A stretch of 64,000 nt of DNA from Amblyornis subalaris (GCA_018881555.1 JACAXG010000165.1:802479-866478); one strand, 5' to 3'; counted from the stretch's first letter, positions 51,368 through 62,562 are shown. Notes: generated from the letters alone by a model not told the origin. Program-made: numbers and translations.

Positions 51368-51548
51368 GTCGAGCTGTCGGATGGGACGTCGCACACCATC
51401 ACGGACGCCTACGCTGGCAAGGAGTACATCATCCAGGTGGCAGCCAAAGACAACGACATCGGCACGTGGAGTGACTGGAGTGTGGCTGTTCATGCCACCC
51501 CCTGGACAGAGGAGCCCAAGCATCTCACTACGGAGGCCCAGATCACAG
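51368..51548 (+). CDS. CNTFR: CNTFR exon D: WSXWS-containing part of second FN3 domain
   Basis: 181-bp exon of 60 codons plus one base (G) that begins the next Glu codon. It starts Val-Glu-Leu-Ser-Asp-Gly-Thr and contains the class I cytokine-receptor hallmark Trp-Ser-Asp-Trp-Ser at 51467-51481, which in this family packs against arginine side chains of the same domain and is needed for folding and surface expression. It continues Val-Ala-Val-His-Ala-Thr-Pro-Trp-Thr-Glu-Glu-Pro-Lys-His-Leu-Thr-Thr into the stalk. Acceptor ccctcag ends at 51367; donor GTGAGA at 51549. Near-identical to chicken CNTFR as recalled. Confidence 0.98.
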
Positions 51549-53022
51549 GTGAGAGCCCCCTCCCACTACAAACAGGCTGCAGCCAGGAGGAATCCAGGAG
51601 GCCAGGCTTAGGGACCTCCTCTCTGGCTCCGTGCAAGTTTTGTCCCCAGCCAAGAATATCGCCCAAGCACCCGGAGAACTGCAGCCCTTCACCCTGCGCT
51701 TTGTCCCCATCTGTGGCCCTGTCAGCAGGTGCAACCATGGCCTGAAAAATGCTGACACAGCTCACCTGTGTCCAGCATCCTTCTCATCAACTGTATTGTT
51801 GTTGTTGTTGTTGTTGTTGTCGTTATTCCCTGGAGTGCTGTCCCCCTCCAACCCTCCCGCCCCTCTCCAGTCCCACCCCATCCACACCTCCAACCCCTCA
51901 CAATGGCTCAAAGTGATGCCAATTCAAAATAAAAGCCACAAAGGTAACAAGTCTCTGTTTCTAGGAAAGAGCTGGGACTGTGTCCAAATGGGTGTTATCA
52001 GCCCTCCGTTTCCCAGAAGGGATGGAGCAGACCCTGCACTGTTTTCCCTGACTCCTATGCAGAGAAACCCCCCTTTTCAGAAACAGCACCCAGCAGAGCA
52101 CCTGGAAGTTCAGGCAGCAGCAGGGATTTGCAGTCCTCCCATTCCCAGGGGGATAAAGCCCCACAAGGAGTGCAAGAACACCTTGCAGCAGGCCTGCTGT
52201 CAGCATTTTGGATTTGTTTCTATACCCACCTGCATTGTGCTAAATGCAAACCCCTCTTCCAGTGTCACCCACCCACTCCCTGTGCAGGCACAGGAGGGTC
52301 CCTCACACACATGTTCCTTACATACATGTCCCTGTGCATGCAGCCAGGTGCAGGGCTGATGTGGGACACCCCAGCTCTAGGGCTGGGCCCTACTGTGATG
52401 CCTCAGTGGAAAGATGCTGAGACAGACTCCCTGTGTCCACATCTCCCCATCCCCAATCAGCCTAGATTGTCTGGCCAGGGGGACTCTGGGGCAGCATTCT
52501 GGATGTGGCTGAAGCTGCTCCAGCCTGGCTGCCCATCCAAGCCCTCCGTGCAATCCTGCAGCCCTCTGTGGGGACAATCCATCTGGTCCAGTACAAAGGA
52601 GGACAAGCCCTGTGAGCCAGCCCAGCAGGTGCAGCCTCCCGTGTCTGTGGCGTTCTGTGGGTGAGGGATGCTCTCTGCTGAGCACCAGTGGCTCATCCTG
52701 ATTTCTTAGCTAAAATTCCCACAGAGCTGGTGCATAGAGTGGCCCAGCTGGTCAGGATGGGATGAGAAGGATGCCCAGCTCTGCCTGATGGCAAAAACAC
52801 CTCCAAGTAGGTCCACTGTCACAGCAGGGAAAGCCTCATGGATCACACCATCCCTTGGATCACCCCAGCCCTCCAGCTCAGCCCTGGTGTGGTATAGCAG
52901 TGAGAAGGGCAATTTGAGGCCGGGATAGTGCCCTATCCACACCAGCAGGAGAGCAGGGCTGCCCCTATGAGATGAATCCCAAGACATCCCAGCTCCTCAC
53001 CATCCACTCTCCTTCCCTGCAG
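51549..53022 (+). other. CNTFR: CNTFR intron between exons D and E
   Basis: 1474-bp phase-1 intron with a (TTG)n run at 51795-51825. Ends in ctccttccctgcag at 53022. Nothing else recognised. Confidence 0.9.
51795..51825 (+). repeat. (TTG)n microsatellite
   Basis: About nine TTG units ending in TCGTTATT; intronic. Confidence 0.9.
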
Positions 53023-53167
53023 AGACAACAAGTGCTAGCACCTCCTCTTTCATGGCACCACCCACCACCAAGATCTGCGACAAGGGGGCCGTGGTGGGCA
53101 GCGGGGCCGTGGCAGTGTGTTGGACAGCCGGACTGGTCGTGGCTGCCTATAGTGTCCTCTTTATTTA
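53023..53167 (+). CDS. CNTFR: CNTFR exon E: stalk and GPI-anchor signal, ends inside the stop codon
   Basis: 145-bp exon. Two bases complete Glu; 47 codons follow and the final two bases are TA. It encodes a Thr/Ser-rich stalk (Thr-Thr-Ser-Ala-Ser-Thr-Ser-Ser), then Thr-Thr-Lys-Ile-Cys-Asp, a small-residue stretch (Gly-Ala-Val-Val-Gly-Ser-Gly-Ala) where the GPI attachment residue probably lies, and a hydrophobic C-terminus ending Ser-Val-Leu-Phe-Ile. This is the layout of a GPI signal, as expected for CNTFR alpha. The donor GTAAGT starts at 53168. Splicing to 54054 supplies A, making TAA; retention of the intron would read TAG at 53166-53168, so both give the same protein. The implied total length agrees with about 362 residues recalled for chicken CNTFR. 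Confidence 0.95.
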
Positions 53168-54053
53168 GTAAGTATCTCCCAAATCAGAGGCATAAGAGGC
53201 AGGATGTGGGTGCTGGGATGGGGGATATGGGCATATGGGGACCCTAGGGGCTCTAGTGTGGTTGGGAAGGGGGTGCTCCAGCCAGGCTGCGGGTGAAGGG
53301 CATTGAGAACAAGTCATTTGGGTTTTTCTTGCAGTTTTTTTGTAAATGCACCAAGTCTGACTGCTTTTCCAGATGGATATGCTGCTGGAGATCTCAAAAA
53401 TGGCTTTTCAAGCAAAGCTGGCAAAGTGGTCGATCTTTGATGTCTCGTTCTTAGCAGCCCTCCCCCATTCTCACTGCTGACTTTTTTAAAGAGGCAAAGA
53501 AATCACATGGAAATCTAAGGCCTTTGCTTAGCGATAAAAGAAAAATTGTCCGAGATCAGAAAATTCACATCTCAAAAATATCCCTGGTTGGCCTTACAAT
53601 GGAGCTGGCAACCTGGAAAGCCACCAAATGCTCCTCTCCTCTACAGACCAGGCCGCTGTCTCATGAGTGTCACACCCGAATGCCTTTTCATTGTCCCCAT
53701 GCTGCCCAAGGATAGGGACGGATCCTGGCAGCAGCCACATATGTCACTTTTGGGAGATAAAGGATATGCAACCCATCCTTTGGTGCCCAGAGAGAATCCC
53801 CTTGTGGGCACAGGGTCCTTTGCTCCCCTGCGGCTCTGTCATGTCACATGTGACGCTAGTGGTGGCACCGGGAGAGGCGGTGGCATGCAGCCAGGGCGGG
53901 GCGGGCCGAGCCCCGCGCTGTGAGCAGGAGGTGGAAGTGATGCGTTTGGTTACCCGGCTGGATTTCCCCTGTCGGAAAAGGGCCAAATGCTGCTCGGCGT
54001 GTCCCACCGGTGGCACAGAGCGAGACCGTGACCCTTCTGCTCCCTGCTTGCAG
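53168..54053 (+). other. CNTFR: Last CNTFR intron
   Basis: 886-bp phase-2 intron, donor GTAAGT; acceptor ctccctgcttgcag at 54053 with a good branch-point candidate (cgtgacc near 54027). It contains a second plausible acceptor at 53333-53334. Its last 180 bp are GC-rich. Confidence 0.85.
53335..53440 (+). other. CNTFR: Predicted alternative 3' coding segment of CNTFR
   Basis: If exon E splices to the acceptor gggtttttcttgcag ending at 53334, the codon TA|T reads Tyr and the frame stays open through 53437, stopping at TGA 53438-53440. The added 35 residues start Tyr-Phe-Phe-Val-Asn-Ala-Pro and end Lys-Val-Val-Asp-Leu. They would lengthen the hydrophobic stretch by about four residues and add a polar, lysine-containing tail. 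That should spoil the C-terminal GPI signal and leave a membrane span. An open frame this short has a roughly one-in-five probability by chance. No canonical AATAAA follows within several hundred bases; a donor-like CT|GTGAGC occurs near 53920, so it might be an internal exon instead. Unproven. Confidence 0.3.
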
Positions 54054-54900
54054 ATCTCCATCCGTCCATCCACCGCAGCCCAGCGCAGACGCCTCCCCAC
54101 CGCCCACCGCCGCCACCGCCCCCGCCCCGCCGCCCCGCTCCCGGGTTGAGTCTCTTAGCTCTTCGATTTTGCACACGTTGAGGACGTATCACGCTTCTCG
54201 CCGTCACTTCGGAGGAGGACAGAGCTGCTGCCGTCCCCTGGGGAGCCGCAAGATCCTCTCGCAGCCCGGAGCGAGGAGACACATCCCCGTGCCCCTTTCC
54301 TCAGCGAAGTGAAGCGAGCCCGGGCCCCGCAGCTGAGGGCCCCACTCATACAGCTAACCCCCCCACGCCAAAGACGTGCCCGCCGCCCCGCGGCAGCGCA
54401 CCGAGAAAAGGGGATATGAAAACGGGGGGGTGGTGAGGGGAATGATGCTCCAAGCTGTGTACCCCCTGATGGCAAAAGGGGGTCCCCAAGGACTGGACTC
54501 GCTCCCCTGAGCTCTCGACCGCGTGGCGAAGCTGGAGGGGTGCACGGGTCAGGGGGGTCTCGGTCCCCTCCGAGGGCATGGTGGAGGGGAGAACCGGTGG
54601 CTTTCACAAGTGTGATGGGGAGCGGGGAGCTGGCAGGGTTTTAATGGGGGAAAAAAAAGAAACGAAACACCGATAAAACCCTTCTGCTCCTTGCTGAGCA
54701 CCTGGGAGAGCTGTCCCTCCACCTCCCCCTCCACAGCACCCTGCAGGAGCCTTTGCCACCCCCAACCCCACCCCAACATCACCCCCAAACTTTTAACCGT
54801 GTTGGATACAGGGAATCACCCCCATTTGATGTCTTTGTCTCATTCTCCAACAAAAGCAGAATAGCTCTGCTGTTGCCTTTAGAGCTGGAGCCCTGCAGAC

Positions 54901-54950
54901 CTGTCCCCCGCTGTCCCCCGCTGCCCCCGGCTGTCCCCGGCTGTCCCCGT
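54901..54950 (+). repeat. 10-bp C-rich minisatellite, five units
   Basis: Five consecutive units of ctgtccccsg-type sequence (ctgtcccccg twice, then ctgcccccgg, ctgtccccgg, ctgtccccgt) in the 3'UTR. In RNA it would be C-rich and may bind poly(C)-binding proteins; that is only inference. Confidence 0.85.
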
Positions 54951-55180
54951 GCCTGCTCTGCTCTCCTCCCCACCCTGCCCGAAGTCCTGTTTTGTAAAGA
55001 CACCTCCTCTTGGCCCTGCCTGGACCCAAGCGCAGTATTTAATACCGTACGTCCTAGTATTCCCACTGTTGACATGCTGTATTTGAATTTTTTATAGATG
55101 TATATATATAAAAAAAAGAAAAAATAATCAAAAAAAAAAAAAGTAATTGAGGGGATAAAACTAAGCTCACACAGAGACAA

Positions 55181-55216
55181 CGCACACACGCACACACACA
55201 CACACACACACGCACC
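55181..55216 (+). repeat. (CA)n microsatellite in 3'UTR
   Basis: CGCACACACG then a CA run ending CGCACC, about 20 bases upstream of the polyadenylation signal. CA repeats in RNA can bind hnRNP L; no evidence here. Confidence 0.9.
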
Positions 55217-55232
55217 AGGAGAGACTGTCTTC

Positions 55233-55238
55233 ATTAAA
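55233..55238 (+). promoter_or_regulatory. CNTFR: Polyadenylation signal ATTAAA of CNTFR
   Basis: ATTAAA, the commonest variant of AATAAA, followed by a likely cleavage region near 55250-55256 and a G/T-rich element (ggctctgggtgttatttccc) immediately downstream. An A-rich block at about 55105-55142 containing AATAAT could support an earlier minor site. Confidence 0.75.
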
Positions 55239-55978
55239 TGTTCATTTCATGATGACTGGCGGCTCTGGGTGTTATTTCCCCTCCGTCTGGAGGGGGTGGT
55301 TTTGGCTGCCTGCTGCCGTGCGTGGTGCTGGCTGCATTGGGAAGGACATGGGAACAGCAGTGAGGGGGACACAGACACCCGGAGCCTGCCCTGGGATTCG
55401 AGACCATAGCATCGTCTTCCCAGAGGGGTGGGAGAGGCAAAAACCGGCCTTCAGGACATCCTGAGAGGGTGCAAGGGGGATGCCAACTCTGGAAACCCCT
55501 GGTGATTGTCAGCACCCCATGTGACACCCACGCTGTGATGGAGGTCCCACATCTCCCCATTCAAGGGCCCTCGAGGGTCCCATGTGTCCCCAAGCTCTGG
55601 CTGCACCCTGACACCTCTCGGGCAGGCAGGAGGGTGGGGACCTGCCTGTGCCCCACTGCAGCCTGGAGGCTGGAGGTGGCACATAGTCACACTTAATGCA
55701 CTTCCCGTGTCCAATTAATAATTTCACGTTAGGAAAATGTCACTGGCCCAGATGCTCTGAATTAAACTTCTGTCAGGGCAGGGCGCACAGGGACTGTGTG
55801 GGGGCAGTGGATGCAGCAAAGCAGATTGTTGGATTCTGTCCTCTCCCCGTGTGCCTTGCTCGTGAGCACCACCTGCAGCAGAGATGCCATCAAGCAAAGC
55901 CCGAGGGGAAAACCTCAATTTTTTAGCAAATTACCCATCTGGTGCCCCAACAAAGTCTACAAAGAGATGAGTGTGTGA

Positions 55979-55999
55979 ACGGATGGATGGATGGATGGA
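55979..55999 (+). repeat. (GGAT)n microsatellite
   Basis: Five GGAT units followed by GGACAGACAGAT, a degenerate continuation. Confidence 0.9.
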
Positions 56000-56214
56000 C
56001 AGACAGATGGGTGCAAGGAAGGAAGGATGGACGTGAAGGAGCCACAGCCTTGGCTCTGCAAAGCCTGAAGGCAGCACCAAGCTGGTCACTTGCTCCCAGC
56101 AGGCACTTGCTGTGATTTTAACCATGTTGGGGCTTTATTCAGGCGAGAGCTCAGTCTGGTGCAGACCTGTGTCTGGCTCGGCCATGCCGGCGGCAGTGCT
56201 GCCTCGGTTCACTG

Positions 56215-56315
56215 GTTAATGTTCCATTACCAGACAACATGCCTCCGTCATTTATTAATGTTTCATTAGTGTTAAAAACATCTGGTAATTAATTATGCAC
56301 TAATTATGGATTCAC
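56215..56315. promoter_or_regulatory. TAAT-rich patch, possible conserved element
   Basis: About 100 bp with repeated ATTA/TAAT cores (ggttaatgttccattacc, tttattaatgtttcattagt, ggtaattaattatgcactaa) and a near-octamer ATTATGCA. It lies about 1 kb past the CNTFR polyadenylation site. Homeodomain or POU binding is a reasonable guess; not tested. Confidence 0.3.
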
Positions 56316-59300
56316 AGTGCTAAAAGCTGGGGTAATCTACCATAGCAGATGGCTCTTTGGGGCAGGGGGAAGGGACAGCTCTTAGCAGAGATGAAAATAC
56401 CAGGCCCAGCCCTTGCCAGGGGGAAGCATTGCAGACAGACAGATTGCCTTCATCTCCACCCAGGATTTCCATGCGTGGTCCAGAGGCATTCTGTCTCAGG
56501 TTATTAAGCAGAAGAAACCTGTTCCTCTCAAGCTGTTTCGGGGACTGAGGGAGTGGTGCTCCCACTGCCCAGGGCAGCTGTGTGAGAAGCCATCCGAGAG
56601 CAGTGGCTTTCACACAGAGCCCCAGGCACCATCCCGCACCTGGAGTTGGTACTTGGCTTTCCACTGGCTTCGGGATGCAGTTTGTCAGCCCCTCCGTGGT
56701 GCCTGGCCACGTTAAGCAGCAGTCCATAAAGCAAGGGGTGTCGTAAAAGCCCACTCATTAAGTGCCCCAGGAATATTACGTACAGATGTGCAGAGATGTT
56801 TCAAACTGGGGAAGGTCTCAGGGGAGCATCCCTGCCAAGCAGAAAATCCATCCACTTAGCAGTATAAATCCATACAGGAAGAAAGAGGGAATTACAAAGC
56901 TCAGAGAGACCTGAGCATCACATAACCTGAAATCCAATACATCACCCGGGCGCAATGGGTCCCTGCGTCTTCCCAGCACATATGTGGCAGTAAATCCCAC
57001 CTTTGGTGTTGTTTTCGGCTGTTGCTGATGCGAGAGCAGCCTTGCACGGAGCTCCCCAAGCTCTGCACGAGGGATCAGAAGTGTGCCTGGAAAGCAGGAG
57101 CTGTTTCCTGGACGCGAGGCCTCAGAGGAAGCAGAAAGCCGCCTTGCTTGAGCAAGGGGCTGAACAGTGGAACGTGACCGAATCACGGCACCTCCTGCAT
57201 CCTTCCCTGAGGCAAGTGCCAGCAGAGAACTCATCCTCCCTGACCCAATAGTCAGAGAATCTACCTGCTCCCACAACAGCCTCCCAGGAGCCTGGAGCAC
57301 CCAGGGCATAAAAAGAAGCTTATTTATCACAGATTAGGCTGACAGGGATGCATTGTGTAGCCTTGGATGGGGCTACATGCTTTGGTGGATGGAGAAGGAG
57401 CAGTGGGTGCTGTGCTGTGTATTTCAGCTCTGGCAGAGCATCACAGTCGCAGGTGAGAACAGGGAATGAAAGCAGGCTCAGCTGTTGAGAAAGCACACCC
57501 AGAGCTGCACAGCCAGACCTCAGCTGGGAGCTTGCTGAGCTGGGTGGAAATGCCGGGTGGGATGTGTTGAGCCTGCTGGCAGAGAAGAGCTGCTGCCTAT
57601 TTGCACAGGGGTAGACCTGGTCCTCAAGGGGCAAATATCCTCCTTCATCCCAAGAAACAGGAGAAATGACTTGTGGAGGTGAAAGCAGCAGGAGCTGGTG
57701 GAAAGGTGGTCCCAGGGATGGAAGTGTGAAGAGCAATGTCTGTGAGGGGTGAGGTTGTAAATAGAGTCATCTTGACTTGGAGGAGCCCAGACTGCCCCAG
57801 TCCTCAACCTGCAGTGGTGTCAGGTCCAGCAAATACAATAACCATCCCAAACCACACAGTATTGATTCAGAAAAAGCCTCTGTCTCCTGTACAGAGCTGT
57901 ACCACTGGATGCCTTTGGCAGATTATAGCCTTCCTCCCAGGACTTTCTTCCCCAGTGGCAGGAGGGATAGCTCAGGCAACAAGTTCCCACCAGGAAAGGC
58001 TCCTGTCTGATATGTGTGGTGTGGGAATGAGCCCAGGAGCTTTGAGTTAATCAGCCAACACCACACAGAGAAGCAGACAGAGCTGCAAGTGGAGGCCCTG
58101 GGGGTAAAAACAGCCTTGAGCATCCTCACAATGCTGTAGGGCAGAGGTCTGTAGCAACAAGAGGTGACAGATGGTTACAGCAGACCACAAATGTCAGTCT
58201 TGGACCATCTTATTCCTTGGTGGCTCCAGACAAGGACTTGATGCATCTCCAGAAGAGACCACCTGTTGTTCGAAAAGCCTCCAAGCAGCGACTCTGCTCT
58301 TCCCCGTCTCCATCCTGACTGGCTCAGCCTCTGTCCTGGCACTATGTCCCTGGTCCACAGACATCTCTGCCTGTAGCCTCATGCCCTTCCTGCCCTCGGG
58401 GCTGGCCCTGAAACCTCCTCGCCCCCCTCCTACCACTATTTTCGCATCTCCCCATCATTGCCTCAGTGCTGCAACCTCCCTGCTCACCTCTAGTATGCCC
58501 CAGTCCCCTCCCTGCTCTGGCCAGGGTGACCCACATGGATAGCCTGCTCACAGCATCCCAAACCTCCCTACACACAGATACTGCAGCCAAGCACAGCTCA
58601 CCCTGCTCAGCTGCAGCGTGGAGACCAGACCACACCGGGGTCCTCTAATAAGCAATTGACTCTTTTTTTCCTGCCTTTCAAGAAAAAGCCAAGCATTAAT
58701 TTGGCTTCTGCCACTCTGTTTATCTAATAGCATCGCTGATTGATTGTCTTATTTATAACCCAGATCCGGTGTCTGGGCTGCTCGCGGAGACGGGGTGATT
58801 GATGGAAAGAAGACAGCCAGAAAGGGACTTAATGGAGCCATGTGGCTGAGCAGCCGAGTAGTGGCTTAGGCATGAAATGAAAGTGTCTCCCACAAGTCTG
58901 GGCTCCTCTCCTCCCTTCCTGCGTGGTTCCCAGGGAAGCTGCTAAGTGCTGGGAGAGAGCAGCATGCTCCCTACGCCCTGCCAAAAGCGATCAGGGACCA
59001 TACTCAGGTCTCCTCCAGCAGCCTGGCCAAGGGGACACAGCCAACAGGGACTTGGACTGCTTTCTCAGAAGGCGTCATGTAGTCTCTGGGAAGGTTTCCC
59101 CCTTCCAGGAGGGAAGGGATGGTTGAAAGGTATGAGGCAGCCTGAACCCTTCCCAGCCACCAGCCTGCTGTCAGGATGCCTGTCCTGCCTGCTGGAAATC
59201 AGGTCCTTGCACAAACAGATGGTGCAGAGAGAAGCCTTTCCCATATGTAACAAAAAAGTGTCCTCCTGCAGGCTGGCAGCATCTTCCAGGGGTCTCAGTT

Positions 59301-61437
59301 TTGTCCAGAGCTGGACTGAGATGTTTGTACGTCCCTAGGGACAGTTTCTCTGTTCCTCACACCCAGTGGGCGCAAACCCCAGCAGAGCCACCACCCCACA
59401 CATGACTCACCCCACGGAGACAATCGCTGCCATAAAGCACCAGCAAACAGGGAAGGAGATGCAGTCCCAGGAGGTGACATGCCATCATTCAGGGTCACGC
59501 TGGAAATGTGTGACAGCCTGGATATATCCCAAATCTCCAGCCTGTGGGCTCACCCCAGAGCCGCCCATCCCCAGCTGCAGGATCAGGTCGTGGTCAGGAG
59601 ATGGCTGACACCTCCAAGTCCCCAGGAAGGCATTTGGCTTTGATCTGAGCCAGAACTAAACCCTCATCTTGTCCATAAAGATCAGTTTGGGAAGAAAAAA
59701 ACAACATACTGGTTCAGTCAAAATATTTCATTGCTGTTTAATGGTCTTTATTTCATGTCTGATTGTAACAGATAATCTAATACAAGCCTCAAGCAAAGCC
59801 AAACACAGTTGTTTCATTATGAAGGACCCCGTCAGCCAGTTTAGACGTGGCCAAACCCCACTCCTTTCCTTTTTTGTTTTTCTTCCTTTTTTTTTTCCCC
59901 CACATCTGAAATTTGAGCAAAACCAAAGCAGCTTCGTGTACACTGCTGTTCCAGTAGACTGAATGAAACGATCCAGGGGACATGTCTCCAGTACTGGAGA
60001 TACTGTTGTTCCCAACACCAGTGCTTGGCAAACACTATCCAATGCCTTATGATAGAGTTTTATTGCTTCCAGGAGAAAGCCCTCCTTGGAAAATGCCCCT
60101 GGACCACCAGACACGAGCAGGTGATGAACTCTCCCTGTGGCTAGGGTGTCCCCAGTCACGGTGGTCCCTCTGTGGGTGATGCCTCTGTCACCTCGCCATG
60201 TGTCCAGGGCTGTGAGGAGAAGGGACCAGGACAGGGTGATCCTTGCAGGACGCTGGAAGATGGAGGGGCCCCCGAGCAGTGGGAGCGGAAACGGCCTTTG
60301 ATGTGGAAGCTCTCCTTTCGCAAACACAATGAGTTGCAGAGAAGTTTTATAAACATGGCTATTGTTGCTCCATCCCTTTGGTGGGAACAGATGGTCCGAG
60401 CGCTCTGTTCAGCCCCCCCTTCCCTCCCCTCACTCCCTATCCCCATTAATAAAGCCCCGGCAAGTCCAGCACCGCTAAGGTTTTCCCAAGGGGGATCAAT
60501 AAATAAATGTAATAACAACAAAGGGGCCCATACAGACGAGATTGGGTTACAAAGAGGCCTCGGCCCCCCTCCTCCTTTCCGGGTGAGAGTCACTGCATGC
60601 AGGCACTCCGGCCAGTTCAAGGAGAGGTTCCTCCATCCCCACTGTCTGCAGGAAGAGGGGACAGGATCTTCTGACTGAAAGAGCCGGGCACCACCTGGAA
60701 GTCGCCACCCTGCAGTCCTGGATGGCAGTGTGTGACCTTGGTGGTCCTTTCAGCCTTGCAGCCTTGGCCATGGGACATTGATGGCACATGGGGCTGCCAC
60801 CTCCCCACCTTTGGAAGTCACCTGAGGTAGCTCGGGGAACAGGCTCAGACACCGACCGTGGGTGTGCAGCTGGCAAGTGCCGCCTTCTAAGATTTCCTGG
60901 ACAAGAGGTTGCTTCAGGTCCTTTCCCAGCAGGATCCCATCCAACACAGCACACTTGAGAGCAGGCATCGGGGCTTCACATTGGCTCACTTTCGCCTGAC
61001 AACAGACCAGGCAATTTTCTGACCACCTGAGAATCGTTGGTGACTCTGGCCTGCTCCTCAGTGGTGTGGTGAGGTTTAATGCAGGGCTAGGAGCTGAGGG
61101 TTGCTGGGATTAAACCAGGGCAGAGCAATCTACAGAGTATCCCTGTGGAAACCACAAGAATGCACCAAATGCCGCCCATTTGCAGAGCAGGAGAGCAGCT
61201 CTTCCAGGAGCATCAGTAGGGTTTGAAAGTGGCCACAGCATCTCACCAGACCCTGGATGTTGGAGAAGTCACATCGAGGCGCTCCATCGAGTGGCCTCTC
61301 CATTGGGGAAGGAGATCTGCTCCACAAAGCTTTGCAGGAACTCATCTACTGAGGGCCTGAGCCTGGAGTAACCCCACAGGCAAGGACCAGAGGGGACTTT
61401 GGTGATGTGCAGGATGGACTGTGCAGAGGGTTTGACG

Positions 61438-61549
61438 CAGAGAGCTGACTCTGAGCCCTGCTGACATATCCCCGTTCCAGGGAGGCTGCTAGCTGCCATT
61501 CCCAACCTCTCCCCAGGTGGTCCCTGCTGCTCAGGGGTGATGGGATGCT
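61438..61549 (+). repeat. ~112-bp direct duplication, copy 1
   Basis: Aligns with 62450-62562 at roughly five in six positions with one small indel. Shared landmarks are gactctgagccctgc, gttccagg, ctgctagctgccatt, cctctcccca, and ggtgatgggatgct. Similarity stops at both ends. It could be an old local duplication or two copies of an uncatalogued repeat. Confidence 0.75.
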
Positions 61550-62449
61550 GGTTTTGTCTGTGCAGGACTCCTGCAGCTGGGGGTCCCTGGGATGAATTGT
61601 GTCTCACACACGCACACGCACGCACTGCCGCCTCCCCCCCGAGCCGCCCTGGGAATCCCCTCCTCCCCCCAACCCCTCACTCGTAAAAAAATTAAAACTC
61701 TCGATATCATCTCACACAAAGGTGGATTTGAGGCCTCGTCAGTCACCAGACACGTCCCACAATCTGCACTGGCTCCAGACAGCTGGAGGGGCTTGCTGGA
61801 GGACCAGAATGACTTCATGCCGCCTCCCCAGTGCCGGGGGTTACCCAAAGCGCTCGCTGTGGGGAGGGGAGCCGGGGGCTGGGAGCGCGCAGCCCCATGC
61901 CCACCATGCCGCCACCATGCCATGCTCTGGACCCACCAGGGTGGGTGCTGGCCTGGGGAACAACCCCAGGCACCAATACACTCTCCCAGGGTGCGGAGGC
62001 TCTCCCTGTGGGCGCGAGCAAGGCAGCTGGCCTGGGCTCCGGTGCCGGAGAGGTTTATGAGGGCTGACCCCTTGCACCGAGCGCCTGGGGCAGGATAAAT
62101 CCCACTCCGCCTCGGAGTGCAGGTGCACAGGGCTGCCGGGGAGCGGAAGGGACTACAGATGCATGGGGGATCCGGCCAAGAGGGAGCTGGGGCCGGCCTC
62201 AAGCTGTGCGCTGCTTTTGGGTCCATCCCAGCGGTGGGAATGGTCTCCCTGTCCCAGAGCCAGCTGCATCGCCCTGCAGGTGCTCTTGGTAGGGCAGCCT
62301 GCACACAGCCTGCCGTGGCGGCGCTCAGGGGTACAGGAAGGCTTGCACCATGCCAGTAGATGTGCTGCAGGACGCCCAGAGGAGAATTATGGCATTGTGA
62401 GGGTACCCACAGCCCCCCCCAGGTACCCCAAGAGTTTGGGGCCTTGATC

Positions 62450-62562
62450 CAGAGAGCCGACTCTGAGCCCTGCCAACGCATCCCTGTTCCAGGGGTGCTG
62501 CTAGCTGCCATTGTCCAGCCTCTCCCCAGCTGGGATCTGCTGCTTAGAGGTGATGGGATGCT
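62450..62562 (+). repeat. ~112-bp direct duplication, copy 2
   Basis: Second copy of 61438-61549, about 1.0 kb downstream and in the same orientation. No family recognised. Confidence 0.75.

Larger units (their letters stand above)
1..55254 (+). other. CNTFR: CNTFR gene, 3' portion (gene extent within window)
   Basis: Five coding exons and a terminal 3'UTR exon, all on the + strand, join in frame into the C-terminal ~258 residues of ciliary neurotrophic factor receptor alpha. Exon phases are consistent (1, 2, 1, 0, 1, then a stop split across the last junction), and every intron is GT-AG. CNTFR is a GPI-linked cell-surface receptor that binds CNTF and related ligands and signals through gp130 and LIFR, neither of which is in this window. 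The signal peptide and Ig-like domain exons were searched for by eye and not seen, so the gene is truncated at the left edge. In human, ENHO and DNAI1 lie beyond the 3' end of CNTFR (recalled); neither was recognised here. Identity rests on recall of human and chicken CNTFR and is very strong across all five exons. Confidence 0.97.
54054..55254 (+). other. CNTFR: CNTFR terminal exon: last base of stop codon and 3'UTR
   Basis: Starts after the acceptor at 54052-54053. Base 54054 (A) completes the TAA stop; the rest is 3'UTR. The segment around 54165-54185 (gattttgcacacgttgagga) resembles the start of the human CNTFR 3'UTR as I recall it, supporting the exon assignment. It includes a CpG-rich 5' part (about 54054-54340), a C-rich minisatellite at 54901-54950, an AT-rich block ending in A-runs at 55085-55142 and a CA repeat at 55181-55216. 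The end is placed 15-20 bases after the ATTAAA signal; the exact cleavage site is not determined. Confidence 0.85.
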
